Shown: piece by piece, positions 7,194 through 17,713 of the stretch | Layout of the letters: each line of letters begins with the position of its first letter | How positions within the stretch are numbered: the stretch's first letter is position 1 | NCBI GenBank assembly: GCA_015058015.1 | Contig: SVDM01000012.1 | Span: 1-64,000, forward strand | Length of the DNA stretch: 64,000 nucleotides | Direction of reading: 5' to 3' | Source of the DNA: Lachnospiraceae bacterium | Lineage (GTDB): Bacteria > Bacillota > Clostridia > Lachnospirales > Lachnospiraceae | Notes under the pieces: model-generated | Seen by the model: the letters and a program-made list of their open reading frames with translations, nothing else | Database searches by the model: none | What the model was told of the DNA's origin: nothing | Program-made: the position numbers and the translations under genes

Positions 7194-8771
7194 CTACTCC
7201 AGCTCGATAGTTCCGGGGGGCTTTGATGTCAAATCAAAGAACACTCTATTGACTCCCCGAACCTCATTTATAATTCTGCTCATTACAGTCTGCAGCACAT
7301 CCCAGGGTATCTGTGCAGCCTCAGCTGTCATGAAATCTATGGTGCGGACTGCCCTAAGGGCAACAGCATGGTCATAGGTTCTCTCATCACCCATAACGCC
7401 TACACTTCGCATGTTAGTAAGAGCCGCAAAATACTGATTGGGCATCCAGGGTGCTTCCTCGCCATGCTCTTCTTTGTATGCCTTGGCTGCCTTGTCTACC
7501 TCTTCTCTGTAGATCCAATCTGCGTCTTGAACAGTGCGAACCTTCTCAGCTGTTACTTCACCGATGATTCTGATTCCAAGACCCGGGCCCGGGAACGGCT
7601 GACGGAATACCAGGTATTCCGGAAGTCCCAGTTCAAGTCCTGCCTTACGTACCTCGTCTTTAAAGAGGTTACGAAGGGGCTCGCTGATCTCCTTAAAGTC
7701 TACGAAGTCCGGAAGTCCACCAACATTGTGGTGTGACTTTATTACGGCTGATTCTCCGCCAAGTCCGGACTCTACAACATCAGGGTAAATGGTTCCCTGA
7801 GCCAGAAAATCCACTTTACCGATCTTCTTTGCTTCTTCTTCAAATACACGAATGAATTCTTCGCCTATAATCTTACGTTTCTTCTCAGGTTCTTCAACCC
7901 CTGCCAGTTTTGCATAATATCTCTCAGCAGCATTTACTCTGACAAAATTAACATTGAAGGATCCTGACTTACCGAATACTGACTCAACCTCATCTCCCTC
8001 ATTCTTACGAAGGAGTCCGTGATCTACGAATACACAGGTAAGCTGTGGTCCGATGGCTTTGGCAAGAAGGGCTGCAAGTACGGAAGAATCAACGCCTCCC
8101 GATAAAGCCAGGAGAACTTTACCGTCTCCAACCTTCTCTCTAACCTCTTTGATTGTATTCTCTACAAATGAATCCATCTTCCAGGTTCCGGCGGTTTCAC
8201 AGATATTTCTTACGAAGTTGAAGAGGATTTCTTTACCTCTTACTGTGTGAAGCACCTCCGGGTGGAACTGGATTGCATATAATTTCTTCTCTTCATTGGC
8301 ATCTGCCGCAACGGGGCAGTCTGCCGTATGGGCGATAATCTCAAAACCGGGAGCCGCCTTGGAGATATAATCAAAATGGCTCATCCATACAACAGTCTCA
8401 TCCTCAACCCCCTTAAAGAGGCCGTCTTTGGAACCGTCGATGAAAGTCGTAGTCTTTCCGTATTCTCTGACCGGAGCTTTCTCAACTTTTCCTCCTAGGA
8501 TATGGTTCATAAGTTGTGCCCCGTAGCAAAGACCCAATACCGGGATGCCCAGTTCAAAGAGCTCCTTGCTGTAAGTAGGTGCGCCCTCCTCATAGCAACT
8601 GTTAGGACCACCGGTAAGGATGATTCCCTTGGGATTCATGGCCTTAATCTCTTCTATTGGGGTACGGTAGGAATATATCTCACAATATACATTACATTCC
8701 CTGACACGGCGGGCTACCAACTGGTTGTACTGCCCACCGAAATCAAGAACAATTATCTTCTCATTATTCAT
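7194..8771 (-). CDS. guaA: GMP synthase (glutamine-hydrolysing)
   Basis: This enzyme converts XMP to GMP using glutamine and ATP. The 525-residue protein has a class I amidotransferase domain with nucleophile Cys82 ([15 protein letters not shown]) and HPE motif (QFHPEVLHT). An ATP-pyrophosphatase P-loop (ALSGGVDSS) and the dimerization domain ending KPPGTIELE follow. The start [16 protein letters not shown] matches the family; its ribosome binding site GAGAGG is rather far (~13 bases). It is the last gene of the purine operon. Its 3' end abuts IME 1, and guaA 3' ends are known integration sites, yet the coding sequence is complete. Confidence 0.97.
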   Translation of the reverse strand: MNNEKIIVLDFGGQYNQLVARRVRECNVYCEIYSYRTPIEEIKAMNPKGIILTGGPNSCYEEGAPTYSKELFELGIPVLGLCYGAQLMNHILGGKVEKAPVREYGKTTTFIDGSKDGLFKGVEDETVVWMSHFDYISKAAPGFEIIAHTADCPVAADANEEKKLYAIQFHPEVLHTVRGKEILFNFVRNICETAGTWKMDSFVENTIKEVREKVGDGKVLLALSGGVDSSVLAALLAKAIGPQLTCVFVDHGLLRKNEGDEVESVFGKSGSFNVNFVRVNAAERYYAKLAGVEEPEKKRKIIGEEFIRVFEEEAKKIGKVDFLAQGTIYPDVVESGLGGESAVIKSHHNVGGLPDFVDFKEISEPLRNLFKDEVRKAGLELGLPEYLVFRQPFPGPGLGIRIIGEVTAEKVRTVQDADWIYREEVDKAAKAYKEEHGEEAPWMPNQYFAALTNMRSVGVMGDERTYDHAVALRAVRTIDFMTAEAAQIPWDVLQTVMSRIINEVRGVNRVFFDLTSKPPGTIELE

Positions 8772-8811
8772 ATAACTATTTACGCCTCTCAACATTGTAT
8801 TAAAGAGCTAA

Positions 8812-10230
8812 TTACAAATTAATCTCTGCAACCTCTATTGATTCCTCTTCAGAAATAATCGGCTTTATCTTCTCGATAAGAGCTGTTACCTGACTTGGGC
8901 AGCGACCTATGTAAAGCTTAGGATCTAAGATACCCTTGATATCTTCAGCTGAAAGCTTCAATTCCTTCTGCTGCGCCAGATCTGATAAGAGATCCCAGGG
9001 CTCACCCTGCTTCATCAAAGCGGTAGCTCTCATGGAGCACTGGCGAATAATCTCGTGTGCTTCCTGTCTGTCAGCTCCCTTCTTAACAGCCTCCATCATG
9101 ATGTTCTCTGTTGCGATAAAGGGAAGGTAATCCATAACCGTCTTCTCAACAATCTTCTCGTTAACAACAAGACCGTTTACAACGTTTTGTGCAAGGCGAA
9201 GTACTGCATCGCATGCAAGGAAGCCTTCCGGAATAGAAATTCTCCTGTTGGCTGAGTCATCAAGAGTTCTCTCAAGCCACTGAGTAGATGCTGTCATGGC
9301 TGCATTGGAATTGTCAGCCATAATATATCTTGAAAGAGAACAGATTCTCTCGGAACGCATGGGATTACGCTTATAAGCCATGGCGGAAGAACCTATCTGG
9401 TCTTTTTCGAAGGGTTCTTCAATCTGTCTGTCATGCTGTAAAAGTCTTATATCATTAGCCATCCTGTAAGCACTCTGTGCTATGGATGATAGTACATTCA
9501 AGATTCTGGAATCAAGCTTACGGGGATAAGTCTGTCCGCAAACGGAGAAACACTCATCAAAGCCGAAATCCTTGGCGATAAGCTCATTCATGTCATCAAT
9601 CTTGGTCTCATCTCCACCAAAGAGATCCATGAAACTGGCCTCAGTTCCCGTGGTTCCTCTGCAACCCAGGAATTTGAAATTATCTAATGCAAATTCAATT
9701 TCCTTGTAATCTGAAAGGAAATCCTGCAGCCACAGGCTTGCTCTCTTTCCTACAGTTACAAGCTGTGCGGGTTGATAATGGGTATATCCCAGAGTCGGCA
9801 TAGCCTTATACTTATCTGCAAAGTCTGAAAGCAATGACATAACCTTTACCAGCTCGCCTTTAATATATCTTAAGGCATCACGATAGATGATAATATCCGC
9901 ATTGTCGGTTACATAGCAGCTGGTAGCTCCCAGGTGAATAATACCTGCAGCCTCCGGTACGACCTGTCCGTATGCATATACATGTGCCATAACGTCATGA
10001 CGTACTTCTTTCTCACGCTTTCTGACACATTCATAGTCAATATCGTCGATGTGATCGGATAATCCTTTGACCTGTTCCTTCGTAATGGGAAGTCCCAGTC
10101 TCATCTCTGCCTTTGCAAGAGAAACCCAAAGTCTTCTCCATGTGGTATATCTGGTATCGGAAGAGAAAAGCTTTAACATGTATTCCGATGCATATCTTGT
10201 GGATAAAGGTGATTCGTACCTGTCTGTCAT
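8812..10230 (-). CDS. purB: Adenylosuccinate lyase
   Basis: PurB acts twice in purine synthesis, cleaving SAICAR to AICAR and adenylosuccinate to AMP, releasing fumarate. The 472-residue protein carries the fumarase/lyase signature SSAMAYKRNPMRSERI (281-296) and the catalytic-region histidines in EVRHDVMAH and GYTHYQPAQ (His151). The start codon follows directly on the purA stop codon (TAG then ATG), so its ribosome binding site (AAAGGATGG) lies within the purA 3' end. This implies tight coupling of the two AMP-branch enzymes. Confidence 0.97.
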   Translation of the reverse strand: MTDRYESPLSTRYASEYMLKLFSSDTRYTTWRRLWVSLAKAEMRLGLPITKEQVKGLSDHIDDIDYECVRKREKEVRHDVMAHVYAYGQVVPEAAGIIHLGATSCYVTDNADIIIYRDALRYIKGELVKVMSLLSDFADKYKAMPTLGYTHYQPAQLVTVGKRASLWLQDFLSDYKEIEFALDNFKFLGCRGTTGTEASFMDLFGGDETKIDDMNELIAKDFGFDECFSVCGQTYPRKLDSRILNVLSSIAQSAYRMANDIRLLQHDRQIEEPFEKDQIGSSAMAYKRNPMRSERICSLSRYIMADNSNAAMTASTQWLERTLDDSANRRISIPEGFLACDAVLRLAQNVVNGLVVNEKIVEKTVMDYLPFIATENIMMEAVKKGADRQEAHEIIRQCSMRATALMKQGEPWDLLSDLAQQKELKLSAEDIKGILDPKLYIGRCPSQVTALIEKIKPIISEEESIEVAEINL

Positions 10231-11517
10231 CTACTTGCCATCCTTTCTGACAATAATACTGTCTCTTTCAGGTCCCACTGATACATAAGTGATGGGACAA
10301 TCAATCTGCTTCTCTATAAACAATACATAGTTTCTTGCTGCTTCAGGAAGGTCCTCCCACTTCTTAACTCCTGAGATGTCGCATTTCCATCCGTCGAAGT
10401 ATTCGATAACCGGCTTTGCATAATCAAGGGCAACCGGGAAGGGGAACCTGTCTGTCTTTTGTCCGTCTACTTCATAATGAGTACATACGGGAATCTTGTC
10501 CATGTAGCTTAATACATCAAGTTTGGTAAGAGCTATCTCTGTAGCGGCCTGAACTTCAACACCGTAGCGGGTAGCAACTATATCCATAGCCCCTACTCTT
10601 CTAGGCCGGCCTGTCTTAGCGCCGTATTCATCTCCCTCTTTACGAAGAGCCTCTGCCTCCTCACCAAACATCTCAGATACGAAGGGTCCCTCACCTACAC
10701 AGGTTGAGTATGCTTTGACGATGCCGAGAACCGTATCAATCTTAGCTCCCGGATAGCCTGAACCAATGGGTGCATAAGCAGCCATCGTATTGGAAGATGT
10801 GGTATAGGGATGAATACCGTAATCCAGATCACGAAGAGAACCCAGCTGAGCCTCGAACATAATCTTCTTGCCTGCCTTATTGGCCTCTTTTAAGTAAACC
10901 CCTGTATCACATACAAAGTCTTTAATCTTATTAGCGTAAGTATCTACCCATTTATCCAAATCAGCCTCTGTGTAAGGCTTAGCATTATATACCTTGGTAA
11001 GAGTGAGATTCTTCCACTCCATAAGGTCCTTTAAATGTTGCTTTAGATGCTCCGGATAAAGAAGTTCTCCTGCAAGAATGGTCTTCTTCTGATACTTATC
11101 TGAGTAGAATGGAGCTATACCCTGCTTAGTGGATCCGAACTTCTTGTCAGCAAGACGCTGTTCTTCAAGCTCATCCAAATCTCTGTGCCAGGGAAGAAGA
11201 AGGGACGCTCTATCACTAATCTTCAAATTCTCCGGTGTAACACTAACACCCTTTTCCGTTACCTGGCCAATCTCATTCAAAAGATTCTCCGGATCAAGGG
11301 CAACTCCGTTACCCAGGATATTAACAACTCCGTCACGAACGATTCCCGAAGGAAGAAGGTGAAGGGCGAATTTACCCTTGTCGTTTATAACCGTATGACC
11401 GGCATTACCGCCTCCCTGGAAACGTACTACTATATCGTATTCCTGAGACAATAGGTCAACCATACGGCCTTTACCCTCGTCGCCCCAGTTAATTCCTACA
11501 ACTGCGCAATTAGACAT
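10231..11517 (-). CDS. purA: Adenylosuccinate synthetase
   Basis: PurA joins IMP and aspartate with GTP to form adenylosuccinate, the first step to AMP. The 428-residue protein has the N-terminal P-loop-like motif WGDEGKG (11-17, with Asp13) and the GGGNAGHTV motif holding the catalytic histidine. The conserved GTP-binding TKLDVL segment is also present. The length is usual for bacteria. It lies between purC and purB on one operon, so the path from IMP to AMP is encoded together. Confidence 0.97.
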   Translation of the reverse strand: MSNCAVVGINWGDEGKGRMVDLLSQEYDIVVRFQGGGNAGHTVINDKGKFALHLLPSGIVRDGVVNILGNGVALDPENLLNEIGQVTEKGVSVTPENLKISDRASLLLPWHRDLDELEEQRLADKKFGSTKQGIAPFYSDKYQKKTILAGELLYPEHLKQHLKDLMEWKNLTLTKVYNAKPYTEADLDKWVDTYANKIKDFVCDTGVYLKEANKAGKKIMFEAQLGSLRDLDYGIHPYTTSSNTMAAYAPIGSGYPGAKIDTVLGIVKAYSTCVGEGPFVSEMFGEEAEALRKEGDEYGAKTGRPRRVGAMDIVATRYGVEVQAATEIALTKLDVLSYMDKIPVCTHYEVDGQKTDRFPFPVALDYAKPVIEYFDGWKCDISGVKKWEDLPEAARNYVLFIEKQIDCPITYVSVGPERDSIIVRKDGK

Positions 11518-11555
11518 TTTAGTCCTCCCGTCTAATAATTAAATATATATTTAAA

Positions 11556-12269
11556 TTAAGCCTTTTCGCTAAGGCGCTTCATTACCTCTTCATAAGCTTC
11601 CTCAACTCCGCCCATATCACGACGGAATCTGTCTTTATCAAGCTTCTCGTTGGTCTCGGAATCCCAGAGTCTGCATGTATCCGGGCTAATCTCATCCGCC
11701 AGAACAATGGTTCCGTCTGTCAACTTACCGAACTCAATCTTGAAGTCAACAAGCGTAACTCCGCATTCCTTCCAAATCTTCTTTAAGAAATCATTTACTT
11801 TAAAAGCATACTTCTTGACGATGTCAATCTCTTCCCATGTGCAAAGCTTCAATGCTACTGCATGATAATCATTCAGCAAAGGATCTCCCAAATCGTCATT
11901 CTTATAAGAAAACTCAATTGTGGGCTCTTCAAATACGATGCCTTCTTCAACTCCGTATCTTTTTGCAAATGAACCGGCCGAGATATTACGAATAATAACC
12001 TCCAAAGGCATAATAGTAACCTTCTTAACAGCTGTCTCACGGTCATTCAACTCTTCTACAAGATGAGTGGGAATACCGTCTTTTTCAAGTTTAGCCATAA
12101 GCATGTTACTCATACGGTTGTTAATTACGCCCTTACCGCTTATGCTTCCCTTTTTAAGGCCGTTAAATGCCGTAGCATCGTCTTTATATGATACGATTAA
12201 AATCTCCGGATCCTCAGTCTTAAAAACCTTTTTTGCCTTGCCTTCATACATGAGTTCTTTCTTTTCCAT
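11556..12269 (-). CDS. purC: SAICAR synthase
   Basis: PurC condenses CAIR with aspartate using ATP to give SAICAR. The 237-residue protein starts [20 protein letters not shown], the family's ATP-binding strand. It holds the signature [10 protein letters not shown] and the [12 protein letters not shown] motif. A GAGGAAGC ribosome binding site precedes the ATG. It is the first gene of the purC-purA-purB-guaA operon, with a promoter about 80-110 bases upstream. Confidence 0.97.
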   Translation of the reverse strand: MEKKELMYEGKAKKVFKTEDPEILIVSYKDDATAFNGLKKGSISGKGVINNRMSNMLMAKLEKDGIPTHLVEELNDRETAVKKVTIMPLEVIIRNISAGSFAKRYGVEEGIVFEEPTIEFSYKNDDLGDPLLNDYHAVALKLCTWEEIDIVKKYAFKVNDFLKKIWKECGVTLVDFKIEFGKLTDGTIVLADEISPDTCRLWDSETNEKLDKDRFRRDMGGVEEAYEEVMKRLSEKA

Positions 12270-12350
12270 TATGCTTCCTCTTTTCCTACTGTGATATTGT
12301 CAATATGAGAAAATAATTTTTCCCATAACAATCCATACTAACACTAGAAT

Positions 12351-12379
12351 AATATACCAAAAATTTGAAATTAGGGCAA
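12351..12379 (-). promoter_or_regulatory. Promoter of the purC-purA-purB-guaA operon
   Basis: On the minus strand TTGCCC (12374-12379) and TATATT (12351-12356) are 17 bases apart. The leader to purC is ~80 bases. I see no guanine riboswitch or clear PurR box in it. The remaining ~160 bases up to the divergent gene at 12540 are A/T-rich, with a TATAAT near 12465 that may belong to that gene. Confidence 0.5.
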
Positions 12380-12539
12380 TATGCTAATATTACAACTCTC
12401 AGGCCATTTTACAAAGGTCAATAGTGAAATTTTTCCCACTTACCCTTACAGGTATTAATGACGATATATAATATGTAAGCCTAAGTGTCTTACGAGTTCA
12501 TCGACAACATTATGCCACAGGCAGGAAAGGGAGGATTCC

Positions 12540-13946
12540 ATGAGAATTACCGACAGCAATATCTCAATGGTTTCTAATCGAACCTATCGGCAGGGAGGCA
12601 CAAACGCACAGAGCGCAGGCTTGGACACCGCAGCTCTCGGTTTAGGGATGAACAAACAAGCAACCGTCCATCAAACAGGAGGCGACTTTTTTAGTCGCTC
12701 CGGTAATTCGGAAGAAAGCTTCTTTCTTCCGGGATATACCAGGGATGCCCTTGGTATAGGGAAGCTCTCCGGCTATGACCCATCAGCGGAGATGCCGTTT
12801 TTACGAAGTATGATGGCAGGCAACATATTCAGTCGCCTGCAACAGGCTTCAATGATGGGCTATAGTCAAATAACCACTTCTTACTTTGAGCAGGAAACCA
12901 CTTCATTTTCTGCTTCCGGTCAGATACAGACCGAAGACGGTCAAACCATCGATTTTAATATTGATGTCACCATGACCCGCAGCTTTATGCAGTATACCCA
13001 GATTTCCATGCCGAACCTGTTCGGCGCTTTTATGGACCCCATCGTTATTAACACAGGCTCGCCCATAACGTCAATGTCCGATCAAAAATTCCTCTTTGAC
13101 TTAAATGCCGACGGCGAGGAGGAGTATATCTCCATGCCACAGGGAGGATGCGGTCTTTTATCCCTTGATAAGGACGGCAACGGTAAGATTGACGATGGTT
13201 CGGAGCTCTTCGGCGCATTATCCGGCGACGGTTTTGCCGACCTTAAGGAATATGACTCCGACGGCAACGGCTGGATAGACGAAAACGATGAGATCTTTGA
13301 CAAACTTAAAGTCTGGTACAAAGACGAGACAGGCAGAGATGTTCTCATGAACCTTAAGGATGCTGATATCGGGGCTATTTTCCTTGGAAATGTCGCTACC
13401 GAGTTTTCCTTAATGAGCAGATACATGTCTACTGATGCAATGATTCGCTCCACCGGTTTCTTTCTTCGTGAAAACGGTGGTGCCGGAACCGTTCAGCACG
13501 TGGATATAGTAGCTCAGACTAAGGAAGAGTATGAAAAAGCACAAGAGGAGCTCCTTGCAGGAGCAGAAGGGGCCAAATCTAATGAAGATTTAAACGGCAG
13601 TGTTCTTACCATTCCCATTTCTTCGGCAATCCACAGAAACTCTTCAACGACTAAAAGGGATCAGACCAGGGAATGCGAGGATAAGGACAACGAAGCCATT
13701 AAGAACTTCGACAAGATTCAGGAACGTAACAGAATCGCAAGGGAACGTATGGAAAAACGTATAGAAGCAAGGCGCAGGAAGAAGAAAGACTTTCTTGAGA
13801 AAGAGCTTGAAAACCTGCGGGCAAAGCGTGAGGACGAAAAAGCTCGCTACGAAGCTCTCTTTGGAGTCGCAACTCCTGACACGGAGGAAGTTATAGCAGA
13901 TGATACTGCAGCTATAGACAGCCTTGCAGTACAAGCTGTGATTTAG
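12540..13946 (+). CDS. EF-hand-like protein of unknown function
   Basis: The 468-residue protein has no signal peptide or membrane segment. Its N-terminus (MRITDSNISMVSNRTYRQGG) precedes a central domain with Asp/Asn/Gly calcium-binding-like loops: FDLNADGEEEYI (186-197), LDKDGNGKIDDGSELFG (209-225) and YDSDGNGWIDENDEIF (238-253). This order resembles a module seen in RTX/FrpC-like and other bacterial proteins of unknown role. The loops depart from the canonical EF-hand at position 12. The C-terminus (~375-440) is a highly basic coiled coil (RIEARRRKKKDFLEKELENL). A GGGAGG site precedes the ATG. It stands alone, divergent from purC and convergent with the nuclease gene. Confidence 0.8.
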   Translation: MRITDSNISMVSNRTYRQGGTNAQSAGLDTAALGLGMNKQATVHQTGGDFFSRSGNSEESFFLPGYTRDALGIGKLSGYDPSAEMPFLRSMMAGNIFSRLQQASMMGYSQITTSYFEQETTSFSASGQIQTEDGQTIDFNIDVTMTRSFMQYTQISMPNLFGAFMDPIVINTGSPITSMSDQKFLFDLNADGEEEYISMPQGGCGLLSLDKDGNGKIDDGSELFGALSGDGFADLKEYDSDGNGWIDENDEIFDKLKVWYKDETGRDVLMNLKDADIGAIFLGNVATEFSLMSRYMSTDAMIRSTGFFLRENGGAGTVQHVDIVAQTKEEYEKAQEELLAGAEGAKSNEDLNGSVLTIPISSAIHRNSSTTKRDQTRECEDKDNEAIKNFDKIQERNRIARERMEKRIEARRRKKKDFLEKELENLRAKREDEKARYEALFGVATPDTEEVIADDTAAIDSLAVQAVI

Positions 13947-13964
13947 TGGTTATTAAATGAAGAC

Positions 13965-14771
13965 TTAAAAAGACAAGCCGTATCCTACATTGGATGCGGC
14001 TTGTTTTAGTTTACTGTTTCCGGTGGAATAATCTATTTCAACACCCGGTTGAATGTTGTACACAAAGATATTGTAGCTTATCCCCTTGCCCTTATCTTCA
14101 ACAGAGTAGGCTTCCATAATAACTCCCTTTGCAACCGGATTCTTTCCCTCGAACACAGGAGTTACACGATACAGCACATGGTTACCGGTTTTATAGATAT
14201 AATCCCTCACCATCTCTTCAAAGGGTAGCATACCTTCTTTGTTGAAATATCTGGTTCCGGTAATGAGATTCTTCTCGTTGGCATTCTCCCCTGCCAAAGA
14301 ATAGGCAATGAGGTGGCATCTATTATATAGCAGGTCATCTTCCACAACTCCCGGATATTTGGTCCTCTTCCATCCGGTGGGCTTTATCATGCTTATATCT
14401 TCCCGCTGGCCCTTAGGCATCAGCTCCTTACACAGGTTAGCATAGGCAACCCCGCACCTTCCCAGACTGTCTAACTCACTGTAAGTTTCAAAGGCTCCCT
14501 TATCAGCATCAGCCGTATCAAATTCAGGCTTTCCGTTATTAATCTTCACATACAGTTCACCACTGTATTCCGGGATATTACTTGCATCAAAAGACGCTTC
14601 CGGTGCCTGACCTGTAAGTGTCTTTATTACATCCTGAATATTACCGCTTTTTATAAAGAGGGCCACAAAGGCCATAATAAAGGCAAAGATGGTTATCCTT
14701 GTGTAACGGTATTTCTTCTTGGTTGCGAAGGCCACAAGAGGGTTCTTCTTGCGAGGCTTGTTATCACTCAT
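13965..14771 (-). CDS. Membrane-anchored DNA/RNA non-specific endonuclease
   Basis: The 268-residue protein starts with a basic stretch and one membrane segment ([18 protein letters not shown], ~residues 27-44). A beta-beta-alpha-metal nuclease domain follows. The catalytic-like motif is [13 protein letters not shown], equivalent to the D-R-x-H motif of the EndA/NucA family, with a downstream Asn in [10 protein letters not shown]. The positive-inside rule places the nuclease outside the membrane. It may degrade extracellular DNA or aid DNA uptake, but no competence genes are near. The start overlaps metA by 8 bases. Confidence 0.8.
   Translation of the reverse strand: MSDNKPRKKNPLVAFATKKKYRYTRITIFAFIMAFVALFIKSGNIQDVIKTLTGQAPEASFDASNIPEYSGELYVKINNGKPEFDTADADKGAFETYSELDSLGRCGVAYANLCKELMPKGQREDISMIKPTGWKRTKYPGVVEDDLLYNRCHLIAYSLAGENANEKNLITGTRYFNKEGMLPFEEMVRDYIYKTGNHVLYRVTPVFEGKNPVAKGVIMEAYSVEDKGKGISYNIFVYNIQPGVEIDYSTGNSKLKQAASNVGYGLSF
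13974..14007. terminator. Bidirectional terminator inside a coding end
   Basis: CAAGCCG-T-ATCC pairs with GGAT-G-CGGCTTG (13974-14003) around a 6-base loop. TTTTAGTTT follows on the plus strand and TCTTTTT on the minus strand. The stem lies within the last codons of the minus-strand nuclease gene, so that protein's C-terminus (about NVGYGL) is encoded by the terminator of the convergent gene. Confidence 0.75.
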
Positions 14772-15741
14772 CAGCTCCGTTCTCCTTGCCGGCGAATTCC
14801 TTTAACTGGGCAGAATCCGAACCGTCACCGATATGCTCAAGTTCAAATGGCGTAGCCTGATATACATAGTAGTTTAGCCAGTTGGTATACAGATTGTTGG
14901 AATGACTTCTCCACTGAAGCAAAGGCTTTTTGGTGGGATCGTCATCCGGGAAATAGTTATAGGGAACCTGAATATCAAGACCCTTGCCAAGATCCCTCTC
15001 ATATTCGTTTCTTAATGTGTATCTATCGTACTCCGGGTGACCGTTTACGAATATCTTCTTTCCGTCCTCTGCCATGGCAAGGAATACTCCGGCCTCCTCC
15101 GACTCTGCCAAAACCGTAATCTCCGGGCAGGCATGTATAGCATCGGAAGGGGTCTCCGTATGTCTTGAATGGGGGGCTAAGAAAATATCATCGAAGCCAC
15201 GAACAAGGGGAACCTTACGGTTTTGCACCTTGTGTTCGTATACACCGAAAAGTTTCCTTGGCAGATCCTTCTTGTTTATTCCGTAATAGTGATAGAATCC
15301 TGCCTGGGCAGCCCAGCAAATATGCAAAGTAGACGTAACGTTATGCTCAGCCCAATCCATTATCCGGCAGGTCTCTTCCCAGTAATCCACTTCCTCAAAG
15401 GGAATGTCCTCAACGGGAGCACCGGTAATAATCAGTCCGTCAAACTTCTGATCCTTTATCTCATCAAAAGTACAATAGAATCTGTTTAAATGATTGATGG
15501 ATGTGTTCTGGGACACGTGGGTGCTGGCATTCATAAAAGTAATATCTGCCTGCAGCGGTGAATTGGACAAAATCCTAAGAAGCTGTAACTCAGTATCCTG
15601 CTTAATGGGCATATTATTCAATATAAGAATCTTCAAAGGACGAATATCCTGATGCAGGGCCCGGTACTCGTCCATTACGAATATATTCTCTTTGTCCAAT
15701 ATCTCCCTTGCAGGAAGATCGCTTTGAATTTTAATTGGCAT
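14764..15741 (-). CDS. metA: Homoserine O-acyltransferase (MetA family, probably acetyl-CoA-using)
   Basis: MetA acylates homoserine in methionine synthesis. The 325-residue protein has the catalytic triad: nucleophile Cys142 ([10 protein letters not shown]), His235 and Glu237 ([11 protein letters not shown]). Residue 111 is Glu ([15 protein letters not shown]). Published work on MetA specificity links Glu111 with acetyl-CoA use and Gly111 with succinyl-CoA, so this is likely a homoserine O-acetyltransferase despite the family name. It sits between ligA and the nuclease gene. No S-box leader is present, as only 25 bases separate it from ligA. Confidence 0.93.
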   Translation of the reverse strand: MPIKIQSDLPAREILDKENIFVMDEYRALHQDIRPLKILILNNMPIKQDTELQLLRILSNSPLQADITFMNASTHVSQNTSINHLNRFYCTFDEIKDQKFDGLIITGAPVEDIPFEEVDYWEETCRIMDWAEHNVTSTLHICWAAQAGFYHYYGINKKDLPRKLFGVYEHKVQNRKVPLVRGFDDIFLAPHSRHTETPSDAIHACPEITVLAESEEAGVFLAMAEDGKKIFVNGHPEYDRYTLRNEYERDLGKGLDIQVPYNYFPDDDPTKKPLLQWRSHSNNLYTNWLNYYVYQATPFELEHIGDGSDSAQLKEFAGKENGADE

Positions 15742-15766
15742 GTCTTTCTCTCCAAACTCTATATAT

Positions 15767-17713
15767 TTATCCTAAATTTAAGAAATCTTCTTCAGATATA
15801 ATGGGAATCCCCAGTTCTTTAGCCTTTTTATTCTTTGATGAACCTGAAGTTGTGTCATTATTAATAAGATAGGTTGTCTTGGCGGATACACTGCCGGACA
15901 CCTTACCGCCCCTTGCCTCTATATAATCCTTCAAGGCATTACGGTTATCGAAATGCTCCATATTTCCTGTTATTACAAAGGTCATTCCCTCGAATCCGTT
16001 ACCCTCTCTTACCTCCTCTTCAATCTCTAAAAGAGACAAAAGCTTCTCAAAGCGTTGCCTGTTGTGTTCATCTTTAAAATAGTCCACGAAAGATCCGGCA
16101 ATTACGGGGCCCACCTTATCAATTGATGATAATCTCTCAATATCCGCGTCAAGTAAAGCCTGACCATCACCCTGATACTCTCTGCAGATAAGCTTCGCAG
16201 TGGAAAGGCCCACATTGGCTATTCCCAGCCCGTATATCAACTTGGGAAGGGTGGTCTTCTTAGCCTTGTTAGTTTCTCTTATTAAATTATCATATGATTT
16301 TTCTCCAAAGCCTTCCATGTTTACAATGGCATCTCTGTGACTTTGAAGATCAAAAAGATCCGGTAAGTCCTTTACGATTCCGGCATCAATAAACTTCTCT
16401 AGGGTAGCCTCACTCAATCCTTCAATGTTAAGGGCATCACGGCTTACCATCAAAGAAAAGCTCTTTATCTGCTTGGCAGGGCACTCCGGATTAGTGCAAT
16501 ATAGGGATTCCACCTCGTTAATCGCTTTAATCTCCGCCGTCCCGCCGCACACCGGGCAAATCTTCGGGAATTCCAGACTACCGCTTCTTGTAAGATTCTC
16601 AGCAATCTGGGGTATTATCATATTGGCCTTGTAAACTGTAATAGTATCGCCTATTCCAAGAGCCAATTCCTTTACAATACTTACATTGTGAACAGAGGCA
16701 CGACTTACATTGGTTCCCTCCAGATCCACTGTGTCAAAGACTGCTATGGGGTTAAGAAGTCCGGTTCTTGATGCGCTCCAGATTACCTCTCTAAGCTTCG
16801 TTTCTTTTATCTCGTCTGCCCATTTAAATGCCATGGAATCCTTGGGATACTTGGCAGTGGTTCCAAGGGACTCACCATAGGCTATATCATCAAATAACAC
16901 TACCAGACCGTCTGTTGGAAATGCATTGGAGGGTATTCTTTCTTCAAACTCTGCTATATCCTCTGCCAAATGGTCATAATCCGTATATTTATGTTCCACC
17001 ACATCAAAGCCCTGGGTCTTTAACCAGTCAAACTGGGCACTCCTTGAATTGGCAAAATCAACTCCCTCCGCCTTCACAAGAGAAAAGACGTACATTCGTA
17101 CACTTCTTTTTGCCGTTATCTCGCTGTTTAGCTGCCTTACGGAACCGCTGCAAAGGTTTCTGGGATTCTTGTATTTATCAGATTCCTCCGGGATCTCATC
17201 ATTGATACGTTTAAAATCCTCATAAGTGATAATGGCCTCACCTCGGATAATCAATTCTCCCTTATAAGGAATCTTTAATGGCACATTTTTAAAGGCCTTA
17301 GCATTGGGAGTAATAACCTCTCCCACTTCGCCGTTACCTCTGGTTACAGCCTTAAAGAGTTCTCCATCTCTATAGGTTAAGACAACCGTAAGACCATCCA
17401 TCTTCCATGATAGGATGCTTTTTTGCCCCTTTATAAATTCACGAAGGACTTCTACGTCCTTCGTCTTATCAAGAGAAAGCATTCGCTTCTCGTGTCTTTC
17501 TTTTTCCAGATTGCTGACAACCTCATAACCCACATGCATGGTGGGGCTGTCTGCCAAAACTATACCTGTTTCCTGTTCCAAAGCCACAAGTTCATCATAA
17601 AGCTTATCATACTCATAATTGCTCATGATTTCATCAGTTCCCTGATAGTAGGTTCTTGAGGCCTCATTTAATTTTTCAACAAGTTCTTTAATCCTTATCT
17701 TTTTTGTGTCCAT
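15767..17713 (-). CDS. ligA: NAD-dependent DNA ligase
   Basis: LigA seals nicks in duplex DNA using NAD. The 648-residue protein has an N-terminal Ia-like domain ([20 protein letters not shown]) and the adenylation motif KMDG with Lys104 ([19 protein letters not shown]). An OB fold, a four-Cys zinc finger (CPVCGG...CTNPEC), helix-hairpin-helix repeats and a C-terminal BRCT domain ([20 protein letters not shown]) follow. All expected domains are present at slightly less than the usual ~670 residues. The start overlaps the rluF 3' end by 26 bases, indicating cotranscription. Confidence 0.95.
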   Translation of the reverse strand: MDTKKIRIKELVEKLNEASRTYYQGTDEIMSNYEYDKLYDELVALEQETGIVLADSPTMHVGYEVVSNLEKERHEKRMLSLDKTKDVEVLREFIKGQKSILSWKMDGLTVVLTYRDGELFKAVTRGNGEVGEVITPNAKAFKNVPLKIPYKGELIIRGEAIITYEDFKRINDEIPEESDKYKNPRNLCSGSVRQLNSEITAKRSVRMYVFSLVKAEGVDFANSRSAQFDWLKTQGFDVVEHKYTDYDHLAEDIAEFEERIPSNAFPTDGLVVLFDDIAYGESLGTTAKYPKDSMAFKWADEIKETKLREVIWSASRTGLLNPIAVFDTVDLEGTNVSRASVHNVSIVKELALGIGDTITVYKANMIIPQIAENLTRSGSLEFPKICPVCGGTAEIKAINEVESLYCTNPECPAKQIKSFSLMVSRDALNIEGLSEATLEKFIDAGIVKDLPDLFDLQSHRDAIVNMEGFGEKSYDNLIRETNKAKKTTLPKLIYGLGIANVGLSTAKLICREYQGDGQALLDADIERLSSIDKVGPVIAGSFVDYFKDEHNRQRFEKLLSLLEIEEEVREGNGFEGMTFVITGNMEHFDNRNALKDYIEARGGKVSGSVSAKTTYLINNDTTSGSSKNKKAKELGIPIISEEDFLNLG

